DNA of 64,000 nt from Myxococcales bacterium (lineage in GTDB: Bacteria > Myxococcota_A > Polyangia > Nannocystales > Nannocystaceae). Numbering within the stretch: the stretch's first letter is position 1; the number at the start of each line of letters is the position of its first letter. The DNA is taken from the NCBI GenBank assembly GCA_014240065.1, contig JAAZXR010000008.1, positions 1 through 64,000 on the forward strand, given 5' to 3'. Below the pieces are notes generated by a model. That model was not told the origin of the DNA. It did no database searches and saw nothing but the letters and a program-made list of their open reading frames with translations. The translations under genes and the position numbers were made by a program. Positions 39,832 to 49,674 of this stretch are shown one piece after another.

Positions 39832-42243
39832 TCAGCGAGCACCGCGGACGCGGTAGGTCGTGAGGTTGGGATCCGCTTCGATCTCATCCTCCGTGAACAA
39901 ACACGGCCGCCACTCCTTGTTCGAGAAGCGCTCCGTTTGATCACTGGAGTTCTCTGAGCCCGGGATCCCAGACTGCGAATACGTCAAGAACGCCTCCGCG
40001 TGGGGACCGTCGTCGGTGAACTCCATGGCCATGATGAAGCTCGTGCCGTAGTTAATTACGTAGCCCTCATCGGTGAGATCGGTGGCGCCGTTGACGACCG
40101 CGCCTCTCCCCATCCCCGGCTCGAGCGAGCTTTGGAACACGGAGTACTCGATCTTGTTCATCACGCCGCTGCGCTCATTGCCGCCGTGAATCGGGATGGT
40201 CTGGTCGCCTTTCTTCGTGAACTGGACGTCGCCGAGGGGCGCGTCGAGGGGGAGCCCCGCGGCGCCCAGGCGCGTCACCGCCCGACCCAGCGCCCGCAGC
40301 ACGCGGCTGTCGGTCGGATCGTAGGAGGTCAAGGTGTTGGGTGTATTGACGGGCTCGGCCACCGAGAACGGCGTGGCGAACAGGCTCCCCGAATCGAGCA
40401 GGTCGCCGTAGTTAAAGTCGCCGATGAACTCGCGCCAGACGATGGCCCCCACGCTCGACACGTCGAAGCGCAGATCCCAGTCTGCGAGGAGCTGGCACGC
40501 TGGCGCGATCGACACCAGCGGCTGCCCCGGATCGGTCTCCACCTCGGTTTGGCCCTCGCAGTGCGCGACGACTTGGTCTCGCAGCAGCTCCGCCGTCATC
40601 GCGCGGTTGGACAGGGCCGCCTGCTGAAGCTCCTCGAGGGAGAACTTCCCGTCGTCGCCCGCCGCGCCCGCGGTCCCCTCGCTCAGCGTCACCGCGTTCA
40701 TCCGCGTCCGCTGTGAGCGGGGGCTTCGCTCCTCCCCGTGCATGGGCGAGAACCCCTCAAGCAGCTCCTCGGGGTTGGTCATCCAGTAGCTGTCGTTCGC
40801 GTTGAAGATGAAGTCATCGCGCTCCAACTTCGGCACCGCCGAAAACGGCACCAGGCCCGGTTCACGCGCGCCCTCCTCCTCGACCCACTCGTCGCGGCTC
40901 GTCGCCCCGTCGAGACAGACGACCCCGTTCCCCCACAGGTTCGAGACCACAAAGTCATTCTCTCGCGCGTCGAGCCACCAGTCGATGGTCTCCTGGCTGA
41001 GGTTGGGCGACGGCGTCGCGTCGGCGTACCACGCCCGCCCGTCTTTGTCCGCGGACATGGTGTTCACCCACGGGATCCCCTGGTTGGTCGCGTGCGCCTG
41101 CTGGAACTCCTCCATGCTCGTGCTCGCGTTCATGTCGAGGAACTGGCTGATGAGCGACCGGTTGCCGAGGTTGCCGTCTCGGTAGGTGATCCCGAGGCTC
41201 GGCGTCCAATCAAAGCTCCCCACGATGCTGATCATGGGCCCCCAGTGCGTGCGCCACAGCGTGCGGGTCTCCCCCGCCAGCGTCCCATCTCCTTGCAACA
41301 CATCGATGGCGTAGTCCGTGGAGGTCATCGCGCGCGCTTCGCCATCGACGATGTACACGGTGGGATCATCCGGCGACAGCTCGAGCTTGTAGGCCGTGAA
41401 GCGATGCCCCGCCGACACCGTGTGCGTCCACGCCACGGCCTCGTTAAAGCCGATGAGGACGCCGGGCACCCCGAGCAGCCCCGCCCCGTAGATGTCGAGC
41501 TCTCCCGGGATCGTCAGGTGACTCTCCCACAAGCGCAGCTCGCCCTCCCACGGGAAGTGAGGGTTGCCCATGACCATGCCCCGACCGGAGGCCGACAAGC
41601 TGGCGCCGATCCCCCAGCCGTTGGAGCCGATGTCCGCCTCGCGAAACTCCAACCCGTGAAACGGAGGCGCCGCCACCTCGTCGCCAGACCCGGGCGCGAC
41701 CGCGACCCCGACGTAGTCAATGAGGTTCTTGCTCGACGCGAGCAGGGCGAGGTCGATGTAGTAGGCGAACAGGTCCGTCGCCGACACCGGACCCACCCAT
41801 GGCTCCCCGGCGCAAAATCCTTGCACACCATCTCCCGCGTCCGCGAGGTACTTGTTGATCCCCGCGGCGTATCCCGTGACGAGGTCGCGGACGCGCTGCG
41901 GCTGCTCCGGGAAATCAGCCTCGGCGGCCGCGTATACGCCGAGGTGCAGGTACGAGAAATCGCTGTTGATGTGGCTGTCGTTCTCACCGCGGCCCAAGTA
42001 CTTCGACCGCTCGCTGCGCACCTTCACCACCTGATCGAGGATCGTGCACACGTGGTCCTCTGCGAACGCGTAGCCCTGACCAAATCCCAAGCTCCCGAAC
42101 GTGTCCGCCTGAACGTGGGCGACGCCGAAGCTTGTCCTTCGAATCTGCGCGTCGTACTCCGGTGACGCCGTGGACGCCGAGCAACCGAGGACGAGCAGAC
42201 ACGTCGCGATCGAACTCAAGAGGGGACCGTGAGGCACGTGCAT
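39832..42243 (-). CDS. Penicillin-acylase-family (Ntn) hydrolase lipoprotein
   Basis: 803 residues, full length for the family. The signal peptide carries lipobox VLGC (Cys21). IRRTSFGVAHVQADTFGSLGFGQGYAFAEDH is the alpha-subunit start; the frame then reads ADIGSNGWGIGAS, where Ser207 would become the N-terminal nucleophile after self-cleavage of the linker. HTVSAGHRFTAYKLEL and the Asn-containing NANDSYWMTNP stretch follow in the beta subunit. Relatives include penicillin G acylases, cephalosporin acylases and AHL acylases (PvdQ/QuiP). Substrate here is unknown; quorum-signal or lipopeptide deacylation is possible. Confidence 0.88.
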   Translation of the reverse strand: MHVPHGPLLSSIATCLLVLGCSASTASPEYDAQIRRTSFGVAHVQADTFGSLGFGQGYAFAEDHVCTILDQVVKVRSERSKYLGRGENDSHINSDFSYLHLGVYAAAEADFPEQPQRVRDLVTGYAAGINKYLADAGDGVQGFCAGEPWVGPVSATDLFAYYIDLALLASSKNLIDYVGVAVAPGSGDEVAAPPFHGLEFREADIGSNGWGIGASLSASGRGMVMGNPHFPWEGELRLWESHLTIPGELDIYGAGLLGVPGVLIGFNEAVAWTHTVSAGHRFTAYKLELSPDDPTVYIVDGEARAMTSTDYAIDVLQGDGTLAGETRTLWRTHWGPMISIVGSFDWTPSLGITYRDGNLGNRSLISQFLDMNASTSMEEFQQAHATNQGIPWVNTMSADKDGRAWYADATPSPNLSQETIDWWLDARENDFVVSNLWGNGVVCLDGATSRDEWVEEEGAREPGLVPFSAVPKLERDDFIFNANDSYWMTNPEELLEGFSPMHGEERSPRSQRTRMNAVTLSEGTAGAAGDDGKFSLEELQQAALSNRAMTAELLRDQVVAHCEGQTEVETDPGQPLVSIAPACQLLADWDLRFDVSSVGAIVWREFIGDFNYGDLLDSGSLFATPFSVAEPVNTPNTLTSYDPTDSRVLRALGRAVTRLGAAGLPLDAPLGDVQFTKKGDQTIPIHGGNERSGVMNKIEYSVFQSSLEPGMGRGAVVNGATDLTDEGYVINYGTSFIMAMEFTDDGPHAEAFLTYSQSGIPGSENSSDQTERFSNKEWRPCLFTEDEIEADPNLTTYRVRGAR

Positions 42244-42407
42244 GGGCGGGAATCTACCACGACAATGAGATCGTCATCCACGGGCGGTGAGACCCGCCCG
42301 TGCGCCGCGGCATCGAGCCTCTTCACCTGCGACCTTCTCCGCTCCGCTCCTCCGACACCTCGGTTCCCAACGAGCGCGCCGCGCTTCCCGAAGGCGCCGA
42401 CACCCAC

Positions 42408-42454
42408 CGCGAGCGCTCGTCAGGATCGCGAGCGCTCGTCAGGATCGCGAGCGC
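42408..42454. promoter_or_regulatory. 19-bp direct repeat carrying a palindrome, candidate operator
   Basis: CGCGAGCGCTCGTCAGGAT is repeated at 42408-42426 and 42427-42445, with a third partial copy. Each full copy contains the perfect 10-base palindrome CGAGCGCTCG (42410-42419, 42429-42438). The centres are 19 bases apart, close to two helical turns. It lies immediately before the rhodanese gene. Confidence 0.5.
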
Positions 42455-42467
42455 GGCGCCGTGATGG

Positions 42468-42977
42468 ATGATACCCTCACGTCGCGAGATGCTGGACCGA
42501 TCCACCATGATCAACGCCGCGATGCTCGTGGCCGTCGCGTTCGGCCTCGCCGCCGCCCGCGTGCAGCTCGATGAGGCGCTGCTGTGGATCGCGCCGCCAT
42601 CGACGTCGTCGTGCGAGCTCGCGGCGGACAACCCGGACCTCGCGCGTGTCTCCCCCGAGGCCCTCCGGGCGCTCCTTCAAGACAACTCCGTGGCGCTCGT
42701 CGACGCTCGATCCACAGATAAATTTGACGCGGCCCACATCCCTTCGGCCATCAACCTCCCGGCCGATACGGCCGCCGAGACCTTGCAAGTCCAGAGCCTC
42801 CCTATCGACAAGGAGCGGCTCGTCGTCACCTATTGCGACGGCGGAAGCTGCGCCGTGAGCGAGTATCTCGGCACCATGCTGCGGGACGAGGCGGGCTGCC
42901 GCGAGGTGCACGTGCTCGAGGGAGGGTTCTTGGCCTGGAGCGAGGCGGATTTCCCGGTGGAGGCGACGACGCGATGA
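42468..42977 (+). CDS. Membrane-anchored rhodanese-like protein
   Basis: 169 residues from the ATG at 42468; ATGs at 42489 and 42507 are alternatives closer to the first helix. An N-terminal hydrophobic segment (INAAMLVAVAFGLAAARV) is followed by a single rhodanese domain: VALVDARSTDKFDAAHIPSA, then the active-site loop CDGGSC with Cys123, and VHVLEGGFLAWSEADFP. Rhodanese domains carry persulfide sulfur. The gene overlaps the MauE-like gene (ATGA). Confidence 0.85.
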   Translation: MIPSRREMLDRSTMINAAMLVAVAFGLAAARVQLDEALLWIAPPSTSSCELAADNPDLARVSPEALRALLQDNSVALVDARSTDKFDAAHIPSAINLPADTAAETLQVQSLPIDKERLVVTYCDGGSCAVSEYLGTMLRDEAGCREVHVLEGGFLAWSEADFPVEATTR

Positions 42978-43417
42978 GTGATCCCTCGAGGGTGCGGGTG
43001 GTGGTGGCGTGGGGCGCTCGGATCCTGGTCGCGGCGGTCTTCGTCGCGGCCGCGGTTCCGAAGCTCCAAGATCCACTCACCTTCGCGGAGGACATTCGAA
43101 ACTACGACGCCTTCCCCGAGTTCTCGGTGCACCTGCTCGCGGCGATGGTCCCGATCCTTGAATTGATCGCGGCGCTCGCCCTGTTCGTGCCCCGGGTCCG
43201 CGATGGCGCCGTCGCGATCATCGCGTCCCTCGATCTCGCCTTTATCGCGCTTATCGCCTCCGTGCTCCTGCGCGGTATTGACATCCGCTGCGGCTGCTTC
43301 GGCGGCGAGAGCGACGCCGAGGACGCGATCTCATGGTGGACGCTAGCCCGCGACGTCGCGCTGCTCGCCCCGATCGCGCTGTGTCAGTTCGACGGGTCTG
43401 CGCGCCGCGGCGCCTGA
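42974..43417 (+). CDS. MauE/DoxX-type redox-associated membrane protein
   Basis: 147 residues. Four hydrophobic helices (RILVAAVFVAAAVPKL, LLAAMVPILELIAALALFVP, AVAIIASLDLAFIALIASVLL and DVALLAPIALCQF). GIDIRCGCFGG between helices 3 and 4 is the Cys-x-Cys signature of MauE-like proteins, which are linked to disulfide or electron transfer across the membrane. Coupling to the rhodanese suggests a shared sulfur or thiol redox function at the membrane. Confidence 0.82.
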   Translation: MSDPSRVRVVVAWGARILVAAVFVAAAVPKLQDPLTFAEDIRNYDAFPEFSVHLLAAMVPILELIAALALFVPRVRDGAVAIIASLDLAFIALIASVLLRGIDIRCGCFGGESDAEDAISWWTLARDVALLAPIALCQFDGSARRGA

Positions 43418-43431
43418 GCACGCTGCGTGGG

Positions 43432-43445
43432 GCGCCGATCGGCGC
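43432..43445. terminator. Palindrome at convergent gene ends
   Basis: GCGCCGATCGGCGC is a perfect 14-base palindrome located between the MauE-like stop and the end of the metzincin gene. It could form a terminator hairpin with a GATC loop or a protein site. No T tract. Confidence 0.35.
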
Positions 43446-43478
43446 TGACCCCCGCGGGGACGTGGCTGCGAGCCCAGC

Positions 43479-45251
43479 TCATTTGGCGTGGAGCTGCGTC
43501 TGCGCGGCCGCCCAGGCCTTCACCGCGGCCACAGAGGCCTGCATGGCCTGCACGTCGATGGCGGGCGCCGCATTCCACAGCGCCGGCGCGGCGCCGTGAT
43601 GAATCACGAGCGACTCGATCTCCGAAGGATCGACGCCCGCGGGGAGCTCGATGGCCTGACGCAGCCCCGCGTCATGCGGGAGTTCGGTCAGGCTGACCGG
43701 GAGCACGACCTTCGCCCCATCGATCACCACCTCGGCCGTCGCGCTCGCCTCTTGTGCGGTCACCTCGAGCGCGCCGGGGATGTGGTGCCAGTCCGACTTG
43801 CCCTCGTGGTCTGTCAGCCCCACCAAGAGCGTCGGTCCTCCGCCGACGTCCGCGTCTGGCGTCCCGCTGGGCTCGCCCCAGCCGCTGATCGTCTGCACGT
43901 AGGGCAAGACTCGATTCCACACGTAGTCCGAGACGTGGGTGGGGTTGCAATAGCTCATGTAGTCCTTGGCGCCGTTGGGGAAGAACAGCTGGTTCTTCAC
44001 GGCGTTGTACCCGAAGCTGCCGATGTCGGCGTCCGCGTAGGGGTAGCCGCCGTCTGGCCCGCCCGCGTCACCGCAAGGCGAGTGCCGACGCCCCTGGGTG
44101 TGCCCGATTTCGTGGACGAAGGTCTCTTTCACGGAGGTCTCCACCACCTCGACCTCCATGCCCTCTTCACCGATCAGGTCGGTGTTCCATCGACCCACGG
44201 CCACGCGGCTGCCCGCGTTGTTCATGGTCGGAGAGCCAGGGATGTCGATGGCCTGACCCGCCACGATGCTCCCCCCGCCGCCGGGGCCGCCGTCGCACGG
44301 CCGCACGAGCCCGTAGTAGTACTCCCCCGCGGGGGCGTTGTCTTGGAAGCGAAGCTGGGACAGCGCGTTCAAGATGCTGTTGAACCCGGTCATGCTCTGC
44401 GTCCACGTGATCGGCTGGCGCACGTTCATGTAGACGCGGTCCACGGGGTTGTAGGACTTGAGGTACTCCGCCATCGCGATCTCATCGTCGGGCGACACGA
44501 CCGGCGCGGGCAGGCATCCGGCGCCGAGATCGTGGAACACGGGGACGAGCGTCACGCTCACGAAGTGATCATCCGATTCGATCCCCACGAGCGCCGGCAC
44601 GAGCGGCGCCTTCGTGGCGCCGAACACCGGCTGGGACTCGAGCGCCGGATCCGTGTCGTAGAGGGTGACTTGAAAATTCATCCCCGGTCGGAAATAGCTC
44701 TTCGACAGCGGCACGTTGATCGCCGACGAGTAGACCTCTTCGCTCGACGGTCCATTGATCATCACCTCGCCCCCGAGCACCTCCTCGGGATCATTGGGAT
44801 AGGTAAACTTCAGCTCGAATCCCACCTCGCGCGGCGTCCACCCCGGCTCGGTGTCCACGAGCACCCGCATCAAGGTCTGTCGATTCTCGAGCAACACGGT
44901 CGGCCGGCCGCTCGCGTCCACCCACTGCTCCCCGTCGGCGATGGGCACCCGCACTCCCTGATTGGCGTAGACGTTCGTGATGGCCACGCCGCGCGCGTCG
45001 AAGCGCTCGGGCGGCGGATCGCCGTCTCCGTCTCCGTCTCCGTCTCCGTCTCCGTCTCCGTCTCCGTCGCCCGCGGTCGCGCTCCCTTCGCCCCCCTCGG
45101 TGCCTCCATCCTCGGAGCTCTGGGTCGTCGCGCCGGTCTCGTCGTCTCCGGCGCTCGCGCCAGCGCTCACCTCCACGACATCGTCACCACCGCACGCAGT
45201 CGGAAAAAAACAAAGACCAAGCGCAAGGGTGGATAAAGCGAAGCGTCGCAT
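43479..45251 (-). CDS. Secreted metzincin-type metalloprotease lipoprotein
   Basis: 590 residues from the ATG at 45251. The signal peptide leads to a likely lipid-modified Cys20 (FFPTAC), then a Ser/Gly/Asp spacer and a Gly-Asp repeat (about 61-78). The first 250 residues are beta-rich and non-catalytic. The zinc site is HEIGHTQGRRH (about 380-390), followed by SPCGDAGGPDGGYPYADADIG and KDYMSYC as Met-turn. This order resembles M66/StcE-like or M43-like secreted proteases, but the family is not fixed. It is not a close paralogue of the 5886 gene. Confidence 0.8.
   Translation of the reverse strand: MRRFALSTLALGLCFFPTACGGDDVVEVSAGASAGDDETGATTQSSEDGGTEGGEGSATAGDGDGDGDGDGDGDGDGDPPPERFDARGVAITNVYANQGVRVPIADGEQWVDASGRPTVLLENRQTLMRVLVDTEPGWTPREVGFELKFTYPNDPEEVLGGEVMINGPSSEEVYSSAINVPLSKSYFRPGMNFQVTLYDTDPALESQPVFGATKAPLVPALVGIESDDHFVSVTLVPVFHDLGAGCLPAPVVSPDDEIAMAEYLKSYNPVDRVYMNVRQPITWTQSMTGFNSILNALSQLRFQDNAPAGEYYYGLVRPCDGGPGGGGSIVAGQAIDIPGSPTMNNAGSRVAVGRWNTDLIGEEGMEVEVVETSVKETFVHEIGHTQGRRHSPCGDAGGPDGGYPYADADIGSFGYNAVKNQLFFPNGAKDYMSYCNPTHVSDYVWNRVLPYVQTISGWGEPSGTPDADVGGGPTLLVGLTDHEGKSDWHHIPGALEVTAQEASATAEVVIDGAKVVLPVSLTELPHDAGLRQAIELPAGVDPSEIESLVIHHGAAPALWNAAPAIDVQAMQASVAAVKAWAAAQTQLHAK
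45019..45072 (-). repeat. Pure hexanucleotide (CCGTCT) repeat encoding a Gly-Asp linker
   Basis: Eight or nine nearly identical hexamers, far purer than the arrays at 6029 and 8869. Near-identical units suggest recent expansion by slippage. Confidence 0.9.
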
Positions 45252-45536
45252 CGTTCCTACTAAAGCCCACAAGCTCGCCGTCAACAACTCCGCGAAACGC
45301 GCTGGCGTCCGACGCGCGCTATCCCGGAGGTTGCGAGCGCTCAGCGTCCTCCTACACCCTCTTTAGCGCCACGCAACAAATCACAAGTTGACACATACGT
45401 ATAGAGAAACACCAAAAAAACAACGTTCGCCCGGTGGTTTTCGGCGAGGGTCCGGGCGTTGACTGAGCGAAAGCTTACATGGAGCCTGGCCGCCAGCCCG
45501 ACGAATGGGAGGGCCGCACTATGGTACCCACGTCGC

Positions 45537-46724
<1,188 letters not shown>

Positions 46725-46875
46725 GCAGCCTGGTCGCGCCCTGTAGCGTGCGGGTCGCGCTCGACCTCCCGCGCCCGCGCGCGAGCCCGCGTGCCTCGCG
46801 GCAACGCCAGAAAAGACGGGATTTGCCGCCCCCTCCTCGCAGGCACTCCGAACTTGAGGTAGGATCCGCCATCCA

Positions 46876-47511
46876 ATGGCACATCCCGTGCAAAGCGTCG
46901 TGGAATCCTTATATGCCTCGGGCCGATGCCCACGACTTCACGTCAACGCCAGTCTTGAGGGAGTGGTCTGTCCAGACTTCATCCGCGAGCAGTGGCAAGA
47001 GCGACTCATCATCGATCTCGACGCGAGCTATCCGCTCGATCTCAGCTTCGACGAAGATGGACTCGGCGCGGACTTGAGCTTCGGTGGGTACGTGACCCGC
47101 TGCACGTTCCCCTGGACCGCGATCTATGTCGTGGCCGATCGCGCCACCGGGCGCGGCATCGTGCTCGAGCAAAATATGCCCGAGTCCGTCCGAAAGAGCA
47201 GGCAGACCACCGGAGATGAATCGGGCACCACCAAACTTAACATCGCAGGACGTCAGCTCGACATCGCCCGCGAAGACGAAGACGAAGACGAAGACGAAGA
47301 CGTCGTAGTTCTCAGCGAGGCGCCGGCGTCAGCCCCCGCGGAGAACCCCGCGCATGGACCTCCGCTCGCGCACGCCACCGACGTGACGGGTGAGGAGGCC
47401 CCTGAGGAGGCGTCATCAGCCAAACCCGACAACGCGCGTCAAAAATCAGCCTCGGACGCCGACGTGGCAGAGCGTCGCGCCGCGTTCCGAATCATCGACG
47501 GCGGCACCTAA
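46876..47511 (+). CDS. sspB: SspB-like ClpXP adaptor protein
   Basis: 211 residues. The N-terminal 110 residues form an SspB-like fold: VESLYASGRCPRLHVNAS, VVCPDFIREQWQERLIIDLD, LSFGGYVTRCTFPWTAIYVVAD. SspB dimers bind ssrA-tagged proteins and deliver them to ClpXP. A flexible acidic linker (EDEDEDEDED, from a GAAGAC hexamer array at about 47274-47303) and a Ser/Ala/Glu-rich region follow. The C-terminal tail RRAAFRIIDGGT resembles the ClpX-binding module (LRVVK in E. coli). It is followed by a small membrane protein gene. Confidence 0.82.
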   Translation: MAHPVQSVVESLYASGRCPRLHVNASLEGVVCPDFIREQWQERLIIDLDASYPLDLSFDEDGLGADLSFGGYVTRCTFPWTAIYVVADRATGRGIVLEQNMPESVRKSRQTTGDESGTTKLNIAGRQLDIAREDEDEDEDEDVVVLSEAPASAPAENPAHGPPLAHATDVTGEEAPEEASSAKPDNARQKSASDADVAERRAAFRIIDGGT

Positions 47512-47536
47512 CCCCGCGCCGTTTGCCCTCCGTGCG

Positions 47537-47872
47537 ATGATGAACGAGAAGAAATCGCGGGACCCCGCCAAGACCGCCCTCGCGATCGCGACCGGACTCG
47601 GCCTCGCGATGATCGTTGTCCTCACCGCGCTGTGGTTCGCCTACGTGGACGCGCCCGACCCTGAGGCGGTGTGTGACCGAATCATTGAGATGACCTACGA
47701 GGAGGGCGCGACGCACGATCCCAAGAGCGTGGACGCGCTGGTGTCCCGTCTGCGCGACGGCTGCGTGCAAAGTAAATCCATGATCATCCAATACCGCGGA
47801 AAGATCGAGTGGGCGCGGTACGCCAAGTGTGTCATGAGCGCCGAGAACCTCAACGACGCCGAAGGGTGCTGA
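47537..47872 (+). CDS. Small single-pass membrane protein of unknown function
   Basis: 111 residues from tandem ATGs at 47537. A basic N terminus and one helix (ALAIATGLGLAMIVVLTALWFAYV) precede an exported or periplasmic domain of about 75 residues with four cysteines (AVCDR, DGCVQ, AKCVM and the C-terminal Cys). It may form two disulfides. No family recognised. It lies between sspB and an alpha/beta-hydrolase with one base before the latter, so it is probably in one transcript. Confidence 0.7.
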   Translation: MMNEKKSRDPAKTALAIATGLGLAMIVVLTALWFAYVDAPDPEAVCDRIIEMTYEEGATHDPKSVDALVSRLRDGCVQSKSMIIQYRGKIEWARYAKCVMSAENLNDAEGC

Positions 47873-47873
47873 C

Positions 47874-48761
47874 GTGGACTCCGACACCGCGCAGCCCCCC
47901 GCGAGCGGCCCGCCGCTGCTTCGCCGGGGCACCTTTGAGAGCGCCGATGGCCGCCGGATCGCGTTCACGGACCACGTCGACGGGGACGAGCCCATGCTGT
48001 TTATTCAAGGACTCTCCTTGTCGGGAGATTTCTGGTTCAACACCCCGGCCACGGTCCGCGCCAGGCGAAGTGGCGTCCGACCGATCTTGATCGACAACCG
48101 CGGCACTGGACGAAGTCGCGGCGCGCGAGCGCCTCGCTCCCTGGCTGTCCTCGCCGACGACTGCGCCGCCCTGCTCGACGTCCTGGCGATCGAGCGCGCG
48201 TGGGTGGTGGGCTTATCCATGGGCGGGATGGTCGCGCAGCACCTCGCGATCCGGCATCCTGGCCGAGTGCGAGGGCTCGTCCTCGTCGCGACGAGCGCGT
48301 GCGTGCGCGCGGGTCCGTGGCCCGCTCCTACGATCCTGCGAACCCTCGCGCGCGGGGTCCTCTCTCCATCGCGTTCGCTCGACCCGTTGGCCGCGCTCTT
48401 GCTGGGCCCCAACGACCGCCCGCGAGCCACGTCCTTGCTGACGCCGTTCGTGCGGCTCGCCGCCAGGGCCCCGACGCCGAGAGCGACCGTCCTCTCCCAG
48501 CTGGCCGCCGTCGCCTCCCACGACACCCGCCGCGCGCTGCGGAGCGTGACGTGCCCTACCGAAATTCTCGCGGGCGACGCCGACGCGCTGGTGCCACCCG
48601 CCCACAGCCACACGCTCGCCCAAATCATCCCCAACGCCCGCTATACGGTCTTTTCGGGGGTTGGACACGGCCTCCCGCTCTGCGCGCCGACCGCCATTCC
48701 TGACGCCATCGAGCGACTGCTGCCCGCGCCGCCGAGAGCGCGGGATGGAAACATTGGGTAG
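47874..48761 (+). CDS. Alpha/beta-hydrolase
   Basis: 295 residues from a GTG start one base after the preceding stop codon. LFIQGLSLSGDFWF (oxyanion region), GLSMGGMVAQ (nucleophile Ser), LAGDADALVPP (acid) and GVGHGLPL (His) complete the triad. It is a cytoplasmic esterase/lipase- or lactonase-like enzyme. Substrate not predictable. Confidence 0.85.
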   Translation: MDSDTAQPPASGPPLLRRGTFESADGRRIAFTDHVDGDEPMLFIQGLSLSGDFWFNTPATVRARRSGVRPILIDNRGTGRSRGARAPRSLAVLADDCAALLDVLAIERAWVVGLSMGGMVAQHLAIRHPGRVRGLVLVATSACVRAGPWPAPTILRTLARGVLSPSRSLDPLAALLLGPNDRPRATSLLTPFVRLAARAPTPRATVLSQLAAVASHDTRRALRSVTCPTEILAGDADALVPPAHSHTLAQIIPNARYTVFSGVGHGLPLCAPTAIPDAIERLLPAPPRARDGNIG

Positions 48762-48770
48762 GCTCGCCCC

Positions 48771-49631
48771 ATGTCGCGCGAAGGGACACCCGCCGGACAA
48801 ATACTGGGCCTCCGCACCCCGGCGGACGCCGAGACGAGCTACCGGCTGCATCGGCGATTTGACCGCATGGGGCGCCTCGTCGGCGACCACGCCATGGCGC
48901 GCCTGTTCGAATCGCACGTGATGGTGATCGGCATGGGCGGCGTCGGTAGCTGGGCGGCCGAATCGCTGATCCGCTCGGGGATCGGTAACATCACCTTGGT
49001 GGACTTTGATCTCGTCTGCGTCACCAACGCCAACCGTCAGCTTCACGCGATGAAGGGCACCACTGGCAAGGCCAAGGTCGAGGTCATGGCCGAACGCCTC
49101 GCTCGAATCAACCCCAGCGCCGTCGTCACCCCGCGACGAGAGTTCTACAACGCGGACACGAGCGCGTCGCTCCTGGACTCCCGCGTCGACGTGGTCGTAG
49201 ACGCGATCGACAACCTCGCCGCCAAGTCGCACCTCATCGCGACCTGCCGTGAGCGAGGGCTCCCCATCATCGTCTCGGGAGGCGCCTCTGGCCGCATGGA
49301 CCCCACGGCGATCCGACGCGGAGACCTGGCCGAGGTGACCGGCGACCCCTTTTTGAAGGCGACCCGAAAGCTGCTCCGAAAGCACCACGGATTTGAAGCC
49401 GCCGCTCCATGGAAGATCCCGACGGTGTTCTCGACCGAGCCTTGCGCCAACCCGCGACCGCTGGACTACGACGAAGGCACAGGGTTTGTCTGCGTGTGCC
49501 CACAAGGCGACAACGGCATGCACACCTGCGATCAGCGCAACCTGATCTACGGGACCGCGAGCTTCGTCACAGGCGCGTTCGGGCTCGCGTGCGCGGCCGC
49601 GGCCGTCGAGCGCCTGGTCTCAACCCCGTAG
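48771..49631 (+). CDS. tcdA: tRNA threonylcarbamoyladenosine dehydratase (TcdA/CsdL)
   Basis: 286 residues. RFDRMGRLVGDHAMARL, VIGMGGVGSWAAESLIRSG (ATP-binding Gly-rich loop of the E1/ThiF fold), DFDLVCVTNANRQLHA, and VVDAIDNLAAKSHLIATCRE. This is the TcdA branch, which adenylates t6A at tRNA position 37 and cyclises it to ct6A. It lies 9 bases behind the hydrolase. No csdA/csdE sulfur-transfer genes are adjacent. Confidence 0.93.
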   Translation: MSREGTPAGQILGLRTPADAETSYRLHRRFDRMGRLVGDHAMARLFESHVMVIGMGGVGSWAAESLIRSGIGNITLVDFDLVCVTNANRQLHAMKGTTGKAKVEVMAERLARINPSAVVTPRREFYNADTSASLLDSRVDVVVDAIDNLAAKSHLIATCRERGLPIIVSGGASGRMDPTAIRRGDLAEVTGDPFLKATRKLLRKHHGFEAAAPWKIPTVFSTEPCANPRPLDYDEGTGFVCVCPQGDNGMHTCDQRNLIYGTASFVTGAFGLACAAAAVERLVSTP

Positions 49632-49674
49632 CGCGCAGCTACCTGCCCCCGGCGCGCCCGCGGACGACGCCTCC

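Noticed and set aside
40738-42165. 475-codon open frame on the plus strand antisense to the acylase gene
   Set aside because: Arg/His/Val-rich translation without domain; it mirrors a clear penicillin-acylase gene with lipobox and catalytic Ser. High GC keeps antisense frames open.
43488-45236. 582-codon plus-strand frame opposite the second metzincin
   Set aside because: Same artefact: translation is His/Arg-rich and its Ser-Val repeats are only the complement of the Gly-Asp array.
45388-45416. Perfect TTGACA as a promoter for gcdH
   Set aside because: No acceptable -10 at 16-18 bases; the nearby TATAGA is only 7 bases away.
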